Below are positions 8,525 to 16,248 of a stretch of 64,000 nt of DNA, in pieces. The number at the start of each line of letters is the position of its first letter. Positions within the stretch are counted from its first letter, which is position 1. Under the pieces are notes generated by a model that searched no databases, was not told where the DNA came from, and saw nothing but the letters and a program-made list of their open reading frames with translations. Position numbers and translations under genes: made by a program. This stretch comes from Streptomyces sp. FIT100 (GTDB lineage: Bacteria > Actinomycetota > Actinomycetes > Streptomycetales > Streptomycetaceae), in assembly GCF_024584805.1 (NCBI RefSeq), contig NZ_CP075715.1, positions 744,001 through 808,000 of the forward strand, written 5' to 3'.

Positions 8525-8869
8525 ATGCGAGCACGTATCGAGGAGATCGTCTTCGACTGCGCCGAGCCCCTGCCCCTCGCCCGGTTCTGGTCCGCCCTGC
8601 TCGGCGGCGAGGCGGTGGAGCGGAGCGCGGACTGGGCGTACGTCGACCCGCCGGAGTTCGTACGCGTCGCCTTCCAGCGGGTGCCGGAGGGCAAGGCCGC
8701 CAAGAACCGGCTCCATCTGGACCTGGCCGCGGGTGACGTCGAGGCCGCGGCGGCCGAGGCCGCACGGTACGGCGCGACCCTGGTCGGCGGTGTGGTCATG
8801 GACGACTACGGGCGTTTTCAGGTGGTGCGGGACCCGGAGGGCAACGAGTTCTGTTTTGTGGGCGATTGA
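8525..8869 (+). CDS. VOC-family (glyoxalase-like) protein
   Basis: The 114-aa product starts five bases after the bioD stop and has the single-domain glyoxalase-like layout: ARFWSALLGG near the N-terminus, HLDLAAGD in the middle and VVRDPEGNEFCFV at the end. These proteins form dimers of paired beta-alpha-beta-beta-beta units with diverse metal-dependent activities. The substrate cannot be deduced. It is probably translated from the end of the bio operon without an obvious role in biotin synthesis. Confidence 0.85.
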   Translation: MRARIEEIVFDCAEPLPLARFWSALLGGEAVERSADWAYVDPPEFVRVAFQRVPEGKAAKNRLHLDLAAGDVEAAAAEAARYGATLVGGVVMDDYGRFQVVRDPEGNEFCFVGD

Positions 8870-8958
8870 TGGGCTGACGGGCGCCGTCCCGGGGGACAAT
8901 TTCCCTATCCGGCCCACCGGGTCCGTCCGGTCGTGCCGGTCGTCGGAGGAGGCCCACG

Positions 8959-9642
8959 ATGCCGCTGCGCCCTGCGAAAGTCCCACGGGACGCCGTCCAC
9001 CACCCCGTCTTCGCCCGCTTCTACGCGCGGATGAGCGTGGCCGCCGACACGAAGGGCGGAATCGCCGCCCACCGTGCGGAGCTGCTCTCCGGGCTCTCCG
9101 GCCGGGTCATCGAGATCGGCGCGGGCAACGGGCTGAACTTCGCGCATTACCCGCGCGCCGTCTCCGAGGTCGTCGCCATCGAACCGGAGCGCACGCTGCG
9201 CCGGTTGGCGGCGACCGCCGCGCTGCACGCAGACGTCCCCGTGGACGTGGTGCCGGCGGCCGCCGAGGCGCTGCCGGTGAAGAGCGAGGCGTTCGACGCC
9301 GCCGTCGTCTCGCTGGTGCTGTGCACGGTGCGGGACCTGCCGCGGGCGCTGTCGGAGATCAGGCGGGTGCTGCGCCCCGGCGGTGAGCTGCGCTTCTTCG
9401 AGCACGGTCTGGCGCCCGGCGGAGGCGCGATGGCGCGGGCGCAGCGGGTGCTGGACCGCACGGTGTGGCCGTTCCTGTTCGGTGGCTGCCACACGGCCAG
9501 GGACCCGATCGCGGCGCTGGACCGGGCCGGCTTCGGCGTCGGTGAGTACCGCAGGCTGCGCATCCCGGAGAAGGGGCCCCGACTTCCCACGTCCTTCGCC
9601 GTGCTGGGGGTGGCGCGCCGGCCGTTCGAGGACGGTCAGTGA
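8959..9642 (+). CDS. Class I SAM-dependent methyltransferase
   Basis: The 227-aa protein carries a Rossmann methyltransferase fold with motif I VIEIGAGNGLNF, an acidic end of strand 2 (AIEP), and motif post-I DAAVVSLVLCTV followed by LRPGGELRFFEHG. It belongs to the UbiE/Methyltransf_11 type. The substrate is unknown. GGAGG precedes the ATG. Its 3' end overlaps the convergent toxin gene by seven bases. Confidence 0.85.
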   Translation: MPLRPAKVPRDAVHHPVFARFYARMSVAADTKGGIAAHRAELLSGLSGRVIEIGAGNGLNFAHYPRAVSEVVAIEPERTLRRLAATAALHADVPVDVVPAAAEALPVKSEAFDAAVVSLVLCTVRDLPRALSEIRRVLRPGGELRFFEHGLAPGGGAMARAQRVLDRTVWPFLFGGCHTARDPIAALDRAGFGVGEYRRLRIPEKGPRLPTSFAVLGVARRPFEDGQ

Positions 9643-10007
9643 CACCAGTGGCGCAGCTCGTCCGCGATGGCGCGGACGTCCGCCTTGCCCTCCTTGACCA
9701 GCCGGGCGAGGTCGCGGACCTGCTCGGGCGAGGTGGCGACCTTCAGCCCGGAGGCGACGAGGAAGCCGTAGGCGACGGCGGAGGCGAACATCGCGTTCGA
9801 GCGCTCCAGCGCGGGCACATGCAGCAGCAGCTGGAGCAGGGACGCGGCGCGGCTGTGCGGATCGCTGTAGACCGGGGTGCCGAAGATCTCCGCCTCGTGA
9901 CGGCTGACGGCGGCGACGAGCGCGCCCCAGTCGGTGACCTGCGGGTCGCCGGGCGTCTTGTGCTCGGCGACCATGAGGAGCCAGGCGAGGTCGATCGACA
10001 GGTTCAA
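9636..10007 (-). CDS. Fic/Doc-like toxin-antitoxin system toxin (degenerate motif)
   Basis: The 123-aa protein resembles the small toxin annotated in streptomycetes as a Fic-family toxin component. Its core reads LLHVPALERSNAMF (residues 61-74), corresponding to the HxFxxGNKR motif. H63 and N71 are in place, but the Lys/Arg pair and the DG/GN glycine are missing. Ordinary AMP- or phosphate-transfer activity is therefore uncertain. A TTG start at 10007 overlaps the antitoxin stop (TTGA), the usual coupling of such pairs. The downstream end meets the convergent methyltransferase gene. Confidence 0.75.
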   Translation of the reverse strand: MNLSIDLAWLLMVAEHKTPGDPQVTDWGALVAAVSRHEAEIFGTPVYSDPHSRAASLLQLLLHVPALERSNAMFASAVAYGFLVASGLKVATSPEQVRDLARLVKEGKADVRAIADELRHWCH

Positions 10008-10309
10008 AGCGCGCCCTTGCGCCGCTTGTTCCCCGTGTCCGCGCCCACGCCCGCCGCCGGGCTCGGGGCGGACGCCGGCCGGGGACCTGCCTCGGCGCCG
10101 TCGGCGCCGAACTCCTCCGTGAAAACCGACTCGTACTGCTTCATGAAGTCGGCCGCGGCCTCGACGAAGGTCCGTCCCACCTCGCCGGCGTCCTGCTTGA
10201 CGAGCTCCTCGATGTACCGGTTCACGCTCACCCCGCGCTGGTGCGCCCGCCGCCGCGCCGCCTCCGCGGTGGTCTCGTCCACGCGTACGTTCAGCTGAGT
10301 CTTCGCCAC
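10004..10309 (-). CDS. Ribbon-helix-helix-like antitoxin
   Basis: The 101-aa protein begins TQLNVRVDETTAEAARRRA, a typical ribbon (residues 4-9) followed by two helices with the turn HQRGVSVNRYIEELVKQ. A flexible, charged C-terminal tail probably binds the toxin. It starts with GTG and its stop overlaps the toxin start. In such pairs the antitoxin usually represses its own promoter, which here would lie at 10310-10400. Confidence 0.75.
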   Translation of the reverse strand: MAKTQLNVRVDETTAEAARRRAHQRGVSVNRYIEELVKQDAGEVGRTFVEAAADFMKQYESVFTEEFGADGAEAGPRPASAPSPAAGVGADTGNKRRKGAL

Positions 10310-10438
10310 ACCGCCACGCTAGCGCGGTGCCGCTAGCACCGCCAGCTGCGGGTAGGGCCCTTACGCTCGGGGTACGCAGCACGGAGTACGGGAGCCGAGA
10401 CGCCCACGACGGCGACGCCCACGATCCGGGAGGCAGCC

Positions 10439-11247
10439 TTGTCCACCCCTGCCCCAGCACCCGCCCAGGACCTTCCCGCGGATCCCCCGCTCGCCGCACG
10501 CGCCCGCGGCCTCACCAAGGCGTACGGATCGGGCGAGACGGCGGTCCTCGCCCTGGACTCCGTGGACGTGGACATCGCGCGCGGGCGGTTCACCGCCGTG
10601 ATGGGCCCGTCCGGCTCCGGCAAGTCCACACTGATGCTTCCCCTCGCTGCGCTGGGGAGACCCCAAGCCTCGCCGGTCTCGACACGGTCTCCGCCGGGCA
10701 GGTCTGGCTCGGCGCGACCGAGATCACCGGGCTGCGCGAGCGCGAGCTGACCCGGCTGCGGCGGGACCGAGTCGGGTTTGTGTTCCAGGCGTTCAATCTG
10801 CTGCCGACGCTGACGGCCGCCGAGAACATCACCCTGCCGATGGACATCGCGGGCCGCAGACCCGACCAGGAGTGGGTGGACCGCGTCATCGACACGCTGA
10901 GGCTGCGCGACCGGCTCTCCCACCGGCCCGCGCAGCTCTCCGGGGGACAGCAGCAGCGCGTCGCCTGCGCCCGCGCCCTCGCCTCCCGCCCGGATCTGAT
11001 CTTCGCCGACGAGCCGACCGGCAATCTGGACTCGCGGTCGGGGGCGGAGGTGCTCGCGTTCCTGCGGGAGGCCGTGGACCGGCTGGACCAGACGGTGGTG
11101 ATGGTGACTCACGACCCGGGGGCGGCCGCCCACGCCGACCTCGTCCTGTTCCTCGCCGACGGACGGATCGTGGACGTGATGCACGGACCGACCGCCGAGA
11201 CCGTGCTGGAGCGGCTCAAGCGCTTCGACTCGCTGCGCAGGAGCTGA
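10439..11247 (+). pseudogene. ABC transporter ATPase (MacB/LolD type) broken by a palindromic insertion
   Basis: A TTG start behind GGGAGGCAG opens a normal ATPase: the Walker A box GPSGSGKST is intact. After the codons for STLM the frame is interrupted by 32 bases (10637-10668), where relatives have about six. The net gain of 26 shifts the frame. The rest of the protein continues in another frame from [13 protein letters not shown], with signature [14 protein letters not shown], Walker [14 protein letters not shown] and the H-loop VTHD all intact. Neither half alone could be an ATPase. Apart from the insertion the gene looks undecayed, so the event is recent or the break is somehow bypassed. 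Its partner permease follows. Confidence 0.85.
10636..10668. repeat. Short self-complementary insertion in the ABC ATPase gene
   Basis: The insert begins GCTTCCCC and ends CCCCAAGC. It can form a hairpin through CCCC (10640-10643) and GGGG (10654-10657), or an alternative one through GGGG and CCCC (10661-10664). The ends GCTT/AAGC are also complementary. It looks like a small palindromic repeat unit rather than random drift. Confidence 0.6.
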
Positions 11248-11256
11248 CGCCCGGCT

Positions 11257-11346
11257 GCCGAGACCCGATGACGAGACCCGATGACGAGACCCCGATGCCG
11301 AGGCGCCGATGCTGAGAACCCCATGCTGAGAACCCGATGCTGAGAG
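11257..11346 (+). repeat. Degenerate 13-base tandem repeat spanning the permease start
   Basis: About seven diverged copies of a unit close to GATGCTGAGAACCC run from the ATPase stop into the first codons of the permease gene. Several copies contain an ATG. The last copy supplies the permease start codon at 11337. Confidence 0.65.
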
Positions 11347-13901
11347 CGACGCTGCGCAGCTTCTTCGCACACAAGGGCCGGCTGATGCTGTCGGCCCTCG
11401 CAGTGGTGCTGTCGGTGGCGTTCGTCAGCGGTTCGCTGATCTTCTCGGACACGGTGGCCCGTACCTTCGACCGGCTGTTCGCCTTGACGGCGGCGGACGT
11501 GACGGTGTCCCGAAGGACGGGGCTCGACGAGTACGTGCCCTCCGGCGCGGTCCGTACGGTCCCGGCGTCGCTCGCGCGGCGGATCGCCGCGGTCGACGGG
11601 GTCGCCCGCGCCCACGTCGACGCGGCCGTCCAGAACATCACCGTCGTCGACGAGCGGGGCGAGCCGGTCGGACCGACCACCGGCGCGCCGACCATCGCCG
11701 CCAACTGGTACGTCACCGAGCGCAGTCCGGTGGAGCTCACCAGCGGGCGCGCGCCGCGCGGCCCCGGTGAGGCGCTCCTGGACGCGGACACCGCCGCCGA
11801 GCGGCACCTGGGCATCGGGGACAGGCTGACCGTGCTCGCGCAGCCCGGCTCGTTCACCGTGCGGATCGTCGGCATCGAGACCTTCACCACCACCAACCCC
11901 GGGGCCGCGCTGCTCCATCTGGACACCGCGACCGCGCAGCGGGCACTGCTGGGCCGGCCGGACGTGGCCACCTCGATCTCGGTCGAGGCGGCCGACGGGG
12001 TGCCCGACGCGGTGCTCAAGCGCCGGATCGCGGCCGTGCTCGGGGACGCGTACGAGCTGAGGACCGCGGACGAGCAGGCCGAGTCGGAGATCGAGCAGCT
12101 GGGCGGCTTCCTCGATGTGATCAAGTACGTGATGCTCGGCTTCGCCGGGGTCGCCGTGCTGGTCGGGATCTTCCTGATCGTCAACACCTTCTCGATGCTG
12201 ATCGCCCAGCGCACCCGTGAACTGGGCCTGTTGCGGGCGCTGGGCGCGGACCGGCGCCAGGTGCGGCGCTCGGTGCTGACCGAGGCGGTGCTGCTCGGGC
12301 TGGCCGGGGCGACAGCGGGACTCGCCGCGGGCATCGGCCTGGCTGCCGGACTGATCGAGCTGATGGGCCTGTTCGGGATGAATCTGCGGGCCGCCGAGAT
12401 GGTGATCGGGGCGGCCACCCCGGTCGCGGCGTACACCGTCGGGCTCGGCGTCACCTTCGTCGCCGCCTACCTCCCGGCCAGGCGCGCGGCCCGCGTCTCG
12501 CCGATGGCCGCGCTCGTGGACGCCGAGGTCGCGGGCGTGGGTCGGCCGCTGACCGTGCGGGCGGTCGCGGGCGCTCCGGTCGGGGCCGCGGGTCTCGCCG
12601 CGCTCGCGGGGTGTGCGGCGAGCGGGCGGACTGCGACCGCGTCCTGGCTCCTCGGGCTGGGCGTGGTGCTGACGCTGATCGCCGCCGTCGTGTCGGGGCC
12701 GCTGCTGGTGCGGCCGGTGATCCGGGTGCTGGGCGCGGCGTTCCCCCGGCTGTTCGGCGCGGTCGGGCGGATGGGCCGGCGCAACGCGCTGCGCAATCCG
12801 CGCCGTACGGGAGCGACGGCCGCGGCCCTGATGATCGGGCTGGCGCTGGTGGCCGGCCTGTCGGTGGCGAGCGCTTCGATGACACGCTCCTTCGACCGGC
12901 AGATCGACCGCACGCTGGGCGCCGACTTCGTCGTGCAGAACACCAACTTCCAGCCCTTCCCGGCCGAGGTCACCGAGAAGGTGCGGGGTGTGGCGGGCGC
13001 GGGGACGGTGGTGCGGCAGCGGTTCACGCCGCTCGCGCTCACGCTGCCGGACGGGGAGCGGATCGAGTCGACCGCCGCCGGGTACGACCCGGAGCTGGAC
13101 GAGGCCGCCAACGTCACGTACACGAGCGGCGACACCCGGGCGGCGCTGGCGGCGGACGCGCTCGGCATGGACCGGGACTTCGCCTCGGAGCACGGGGTGC
13201 GGGTCGGGACGGTCCTGCCCGTGGAGTTCCCCGGCGGGCGGCGGGCGCGGCTGACGGTCGGCGCGCTGACGGACATGGACCAGGCCACGGGACCGGGGAT
13301 GCGGGGCGGCCTGTTCATGGGCCTGGCCACGCTGGAGCGCCGGGTGCCGGGCGGTCAGGAGAGCGCGCTGTACGTCAACGCGGCGGCGGGCACCGGCACG
13401 GACGAGCTGCGGACCGGCCTGGAGCGGGCGCTGGATCCGTATCCCCAGGTGCAGGTGCGGGACCAGGCCGACTACAAGGAGCTGGTGCGGCAGCAGATCG
13501 CCGTGCTGCTCTATCTGGTGTACGCGCTGCTGGGGCTGGCCATCGTGATCGCCGTGCTGGGCGTGGTGAACACGCTGGCCCTGTCGGTGGTGGAGCGGAC
13601 CCGGGAGATCGGGCTGCTGCGGGCGATCGGCCTCTCACGTGTGCAGCTGCGCCGCATGATCCGGCTGGAGTCCGTCGTCATCGCGGTCTTCGGCGCGGTA
13701 CTCGGTCTTGCGCTGGGGATGGTGTGGGGAGTGGCGGTGCAGCAGGTGCTGGAGCTGGAGGGCATGACCGAGTTCGCCGTGCCGTGGGGGACGCTCGTCG
13801 CGGTCGTGGTGGGCTCGGTGGTGGTGGGGCTCGTCGCGGCCGTCCTTCCGGCGCTGCGGGCATCACGGATGAACGTGCTGGCGGCGATCGCGCACGAATA
13901 G
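11337..13901 (+). CDS. ABC transporter permease, two FtsX-like domains
   Basis: The 854-aa integral membrane protein has the architecture of actinobacterial LolE/MacB-like exporters. It has an N-terminal helix (residues 16-40), a periplasmic-like extracellular domain, three helices around 260-400 with QRTRELGLLRALGA, and a central helix pair. A second extracellular domain follows, and a C-terminal three-helix bundle contains ERTREIGLLRAIGL. The two RELGLL/REIGLL motifs mark the duplicated FtsX domains. Substrates are usually lipoproteins, lipids or antibiotics; here it is unknown. The cognate ATPase upstream is frameshifted, so the complex may be inactive unless another ATPase serves it. The start has no clear Shine-Dalgarno sequence. 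Confidence 0.9.
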   Translation: MLRATLRSFFAHKGRLMLSALAVVLSVAFVSGSLIFSDTVARTFDRLFALTAADVTVSRRTGLDEYVPSGAVRTVPASLARRIAAVDGVARAHVDAAVQNITVVDERGEPVGPTTGAPTIAANWYVTERSPVELTSGRAPRGPGEALLDADTAAERHLGIGDRLTVLAQPGSFTVRIVGIETFTTTNPGAALLHLDTATAQRALLGRPDVATSISVEAADGVPDAVLKRRIAAVLGDAYELRTADEQAESEIEQLGGFLDVIKYVMLGFAGVAVLVGIFLIVNTFSMLIAQRTRELGLLRALGADRRQVRRSVLTEAVLLGLAGATAGLAAGIGLAAGLIELMGLFGMNLRAAEMVIGAATPVAAYTVGLGVTFVAAYLPARRAARVSPMAALVDAEVAGVGRPLTVRAVAGAPVGAAGLAALAGCAASGRTATASWLLGLGVVLTLIAAVVSGPLLVRPVIRVLGAAFPRLFGAVGRMGRRNALRNPRRTGATAAALMIGLALVAGLSVASASMTRSFDRQIDRTLGADFVVQNTNFQPFPAEVTEKVRGVAGAGTVVRQRFTPLALTLPDGERIESTAAGYDPELDEAANVTYTSGDTRAALAADALGMDRDFASEHGVRVGTVLPVEFPGGRRARLTVGALTDMDQATGPGMRGGLFMGLATLERRVPGGQESALYVNAAAGTGTDELRTGLERALDPYPQVQVRDQADYKELVRQQIAVLLYLVYALLGLAIVIAVLGVVNTLALSVVERTREIGLLRAIGLSRVQLRRMIRLESVVIAVFGAVLGLALGMVWGVAVQQVLELEGMTEFAVPWGTLVAVVVGSVVVGLVAAVLPALRASRMNVLAAIAHE

Positions 13902-13916
13902 CGAGGGGTTGAGACG

Positions 13917-14801
13917 GTGAGGCCGTTCCGGTTCGCGGTGAACATGGTGACGCCCGCGGAGGGCGAGGAGTGGCGCACACGGTGCCGGCGGGCCGAGGCG
14001 CTCGGCTACGACGTGATCCTGGTGCCCGATCATCTGGGCATGGTCGCGCCGTTCCCCGCCCTGGTCGCCGCGGCCGGGGCCACCGAGCGACCGCGGCTCG
14101 GCACGTTCGTGCTCAACGCCGCCTTCTGGAACCCGGCGCTGCTCGCCCGGGAGATCGCCACCACGGACGCGCTCACGGGCGGCCGGCTGGAGGTGGGGCT
14201 CGGCACGGGCTATGTGAGGGAGGAGCACGACCGGGCGGGGCTGGAGTTCCTGCCGCCGGGCCGGCGGGTGGACCTGCTGACGCGTACGGTCGAGGAGGTC
14301 GGCCGGCTGCTCGCGGACGGGGACCACGTGCCGCGTGCGGTGCAGCGGCCGCGGCCGCCGCTGCTGATCGGCGGGAACGGCGACCGGGTGCTGCGGCTGG
14401 CGGCGGAGCACGCGGACATCACCGCGTTCACCGGGGCCCGCACGGCGAAGGACGGCACGCTGCTGCCGCTCACTGCCGAGGAGCTGGACGAGCGGGTGGC
14501 GGCGTACCGTTCGTTCGAGGCAGTGTCCGGGCGGCGGACTCCGGCCGAGCTGAATCTCCTGGTCCAGGCACCCGTGGTCACCGACGACCGGCGGGCCGCG
14601 GCCAAGGAGTTGCTGCCTCGGCTGCCGCAGCTGACGGAGGAGCAGCTGCTGGAGCTGCCGCTGCTGACGATCGGCACGGTGGAGGAGATCGCCGCCCAGC
14701 TGAGGGCGCAGCGGGAGCGGTACGGCTTCTCGTACATCACGGTGCTCGATCCGTACATGGAGGCGTTCGGGCAGGTGGTCGAGGAGCTGCGCGGCCACTG
14801 A
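13917..14801 (+). CDS. LLM-class F420-dependent oxidoreductase
   Basis: The 294-aa protein is a bacterial luciferase-like TIM barrel. Landmarks are GYDVILVPDHLG, TFVLNAAFWNP, EIATTDALTGGRLEVGLGTGY and PPLLIGGNG. This subgroup in mycobacteria and streptomycetes uses coenzyme F420 for hydride transfer. The substrate is unknown. GTG at 13917 follows GAGGGG, 15 bases after the permease stop, so it may be the last gene of that transcript. Confidence 0.88.
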   Translation: MRPFRFAVNMVTPAEGEEWRTRCRRAEALGYDVILVPDHLGMVAPFPALVAAAGATERPRLGTFVLNAAFWNPALLAREIATTDALTGGRLEVGLGTGYVREEHDRAGLEFLPPGRRVDLLTRTVEEVGRLLADGDHVPRAVQRPRPPLLIGGNGDRVLRLAAEHADITAFTGARTAKDGTLLPLTAEELDERVAAYRSFEAVSGRRTPAELNLLVQAPVVTDDRRAAAKELLPRLPQLTEEQLLELPLLTIGTVEEIAAQLRAQRERYGFSYITVLDPYMEAFGQVVEELRGH

Positions 14802-14815
14802 GCGCACGGGCGAGC

Positions 14816-14922
14816 GGGCAGGCGGGGCCACAGCACGAGCGGGCGGGGTGGCGGCGCGGGCGTGCGGGCGGGGTGGCGGCGCGGGGGTGCGGGCGGGGCC
14901 ACAGCGCGGGCGTGCGGGCGGG
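14816..14922 (+). repeat. 25-base GC-rich tandem repeat
   Basis: About four copies of a 25-base unit close to GGGCGGGG(TGGCGG/CCACAG)CGCGGGCGTGC occur between the oxidoreductase and the truncated GNAT gene. Two alternating versions of the middle six bases are present. No coding function is evident. Confidence 0.7.
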
Positions 14923-14996
14923 AGCGGACCTGCGGCGCGTACCGCATGCCGGAACGGCGTCGACGGCGCCGCACGGGCAGTGGTGGGATGGCGGCC

Positions 14997-15197
14997 ATGA
15001 CCGATCTGCGGATACGGGCCGCCACGCCCGCCGATCTCGACGCCGTGCTCGCCTTCTGGAAGGTGGCCGCGGAGGGCACCAGCATCAGTGACGACCGGGC
15101 AGGCGTCGAGCGGCTGGTCGCGCGCGACCCCGAGGCGCTCATCCTCGCCGAACGGGGCGGTGAGCTGGCGGGCACGGTGATCGCGGGCTTCGACGGG
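14997..15197 (+). pseudogene. 5' remnant of a GNAT acetyltransferase gene interrupted by the island
   Basis: The first 67 codons of a GNAT gene are present (MTDLRIRAATPADLDAVLAF... to VIAGFDG) and match 47 of 67 residues in the first 67 of the complete protein at 29302-29724. Similarity stops abruptly after GGG at 15197, where sequence of a decayed IS630 transposase region begins. The acetyl-CoA binding half of the fold is missing, so this copy cannot be functional. It marks the left edge of the 14.3-kb island. Confidence 0.85.
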
Positions 15198-15217
15198 TCG
15201 AATTTTCTGTCCTCACA

Positions 15218-15800
15218 AGATAGCCCCGGGACGTGGACCACAGGGGTGTGGCCGCAGCGGGACCAGGTGCGGGTGGTCGGCGGCGTCATCGAGAATCTGG
15301 CTTCGTCCTCGAAGACGAGCCAGGCGTCGAGCGCCGCCACGGTCCTTCCACCTGGGGCCAGGTCTCCCCACCCAGCCGGCCACCACGTTCTCGTCCCGCT
15401 CGATCGCACGCCGGGCGGGAACCTGGCAGGTCCAGCCGTGCCGCTTGAGCAGGGCAGCCACCCCTTGCACGGTGTAGCTCTTGTGGAACCGACGCCCGAT
15501 CAGCGTCTTGATCCGTGACAGGGTCCAGGTCTGGTCCAGCCAGCCGTGTGCCACTGGCCCCTTGGCCAGCTGCCGCTCCAACACGGCGAACAGTTCGTCG
15601 CTGAGCAGCGGCAGCGATGCCGGGCCCTTCGAGGCCAGGGCTCTCGATCCGGCCTGCGACCAGGCCTTGCGCCAACGCTGTACCGACCGGACGCTGACCC
15701 GCAGGTCGTGAGCGATGACCGCGTTCTCCTCGCCCAGGGCGAACCACCCGGCCGCCTCCATCCTCAACCTCTCACGGAAGGCCCGCCGTTCGTCGGTCAA
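15218..15800 (-). pseudogene. IS630-family transposase, frameshifted and 3'-truncated
   Basis: The N-terminal part carries the family helix-turn-helix (ENAVIAHDLRVSVRSVQRWR) and the winged region ending in PARRAIERDENVVAGWV. The following ETWPQVEGPWRR lies in a second frame. The start of the DDE domain, AWLVFEDEARFSMTPPTTRTW, lies in a third frame. Homology ends at HTPVVHVPGLS, so the second Asp and the Glu of the triad are missing. The element is dead and abuts the GNAT remnant directly. It may be a trace of the event that created the island boundary. Confidence 0.85.
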
Positions 15801-15974
15801 CCCGCCCCCCTTGCGCGTACCTCATGCAGTCGGATACCGCAGGGATCACGAGACGTCAGCCTCTACGACACCACGCTTTGAAGGTCAGTAACGCTCGGCA
15901 GCGACAGCAGAGCCCTTCGGCCGCGGCCGTCTAAACGGCCGAGGTAGAAGGAAATCCTTTAGGTGACGACAGTC

Positions 15975-16009
15975 AGGGCGGCCTGTCGGTACAGAAGACA
16001 GGCCGCCCT
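15975..16009 (-). terminator. Strong hairpin ending the toxin/immunity transcript
   Basis: AGGGCGGCCTGTC pairs perfectly with GACAGGCCGCCCT (13 bp) around a nine-base loop. It lies just beyond the stop of the immunity-like gene transcribed leftward. No long U tract is present, as is usual for streptomycete terminators. Confidence 0.75.
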
Positions 16010-16017
16010 AGATCGAA

Positions 16018-16239
16018 TCAGTTATCGGGATCTGGTTCGACGTTCTCCAGGTGCGACCACAGACCGCTCAGGCCGAACCTGGACAAGTATTCTTCGAGGA
16101 ATACGAAAGGAGGGGTGTTCGTGGGCTCTCCCGAGTCCCACACGGTGTCGCATTCCTTGCATACGAGGAACTGATCCTGCCTTCCTCGAACGCGGCGGGA
16201 GACAACCCATCCCTGCTCGCATCTGGGACACCAGATCAT
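16018..16239 (-). CDS. Small zinc-ribbon-like protein, candidate immunity protein
   Basis: The 73-aa protein starts nine bases after the end of the large toxin gene with a clear AGGAGA site. It contains two CxxC knuckles, CPRC (residues 4-7) and CKEC (27-30), which probably bind one zinc ion, followed by an acidic C-terminal half (FLEEYLSRFG... EPDPDN). A small acidic gene directly downstream of a polymorphic toxin is most often its immunity protein, so I infer that it neutralises the C-terminal toxin domain. No known immunity family is recognised. Confidence 0.7.
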   Translation of the reverse strand: MIWCPRCEQGWVVSRRVRGRQDQFLVCKECDTVWDSGEPTNTPPFVFLEEYLSRFGLSGLWSHLENVEPDPDN

Positions 16240-16248
16240 TCTTTTCTC

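Noticed and set aside
10630..10680. Programmed frameshifting in the ABC ATPase gene
   Set aside because: The shift is caused by a 26-base net insertion with palindromic ends, not by a slippery sequence. Bypassing it would need to skip the insert.
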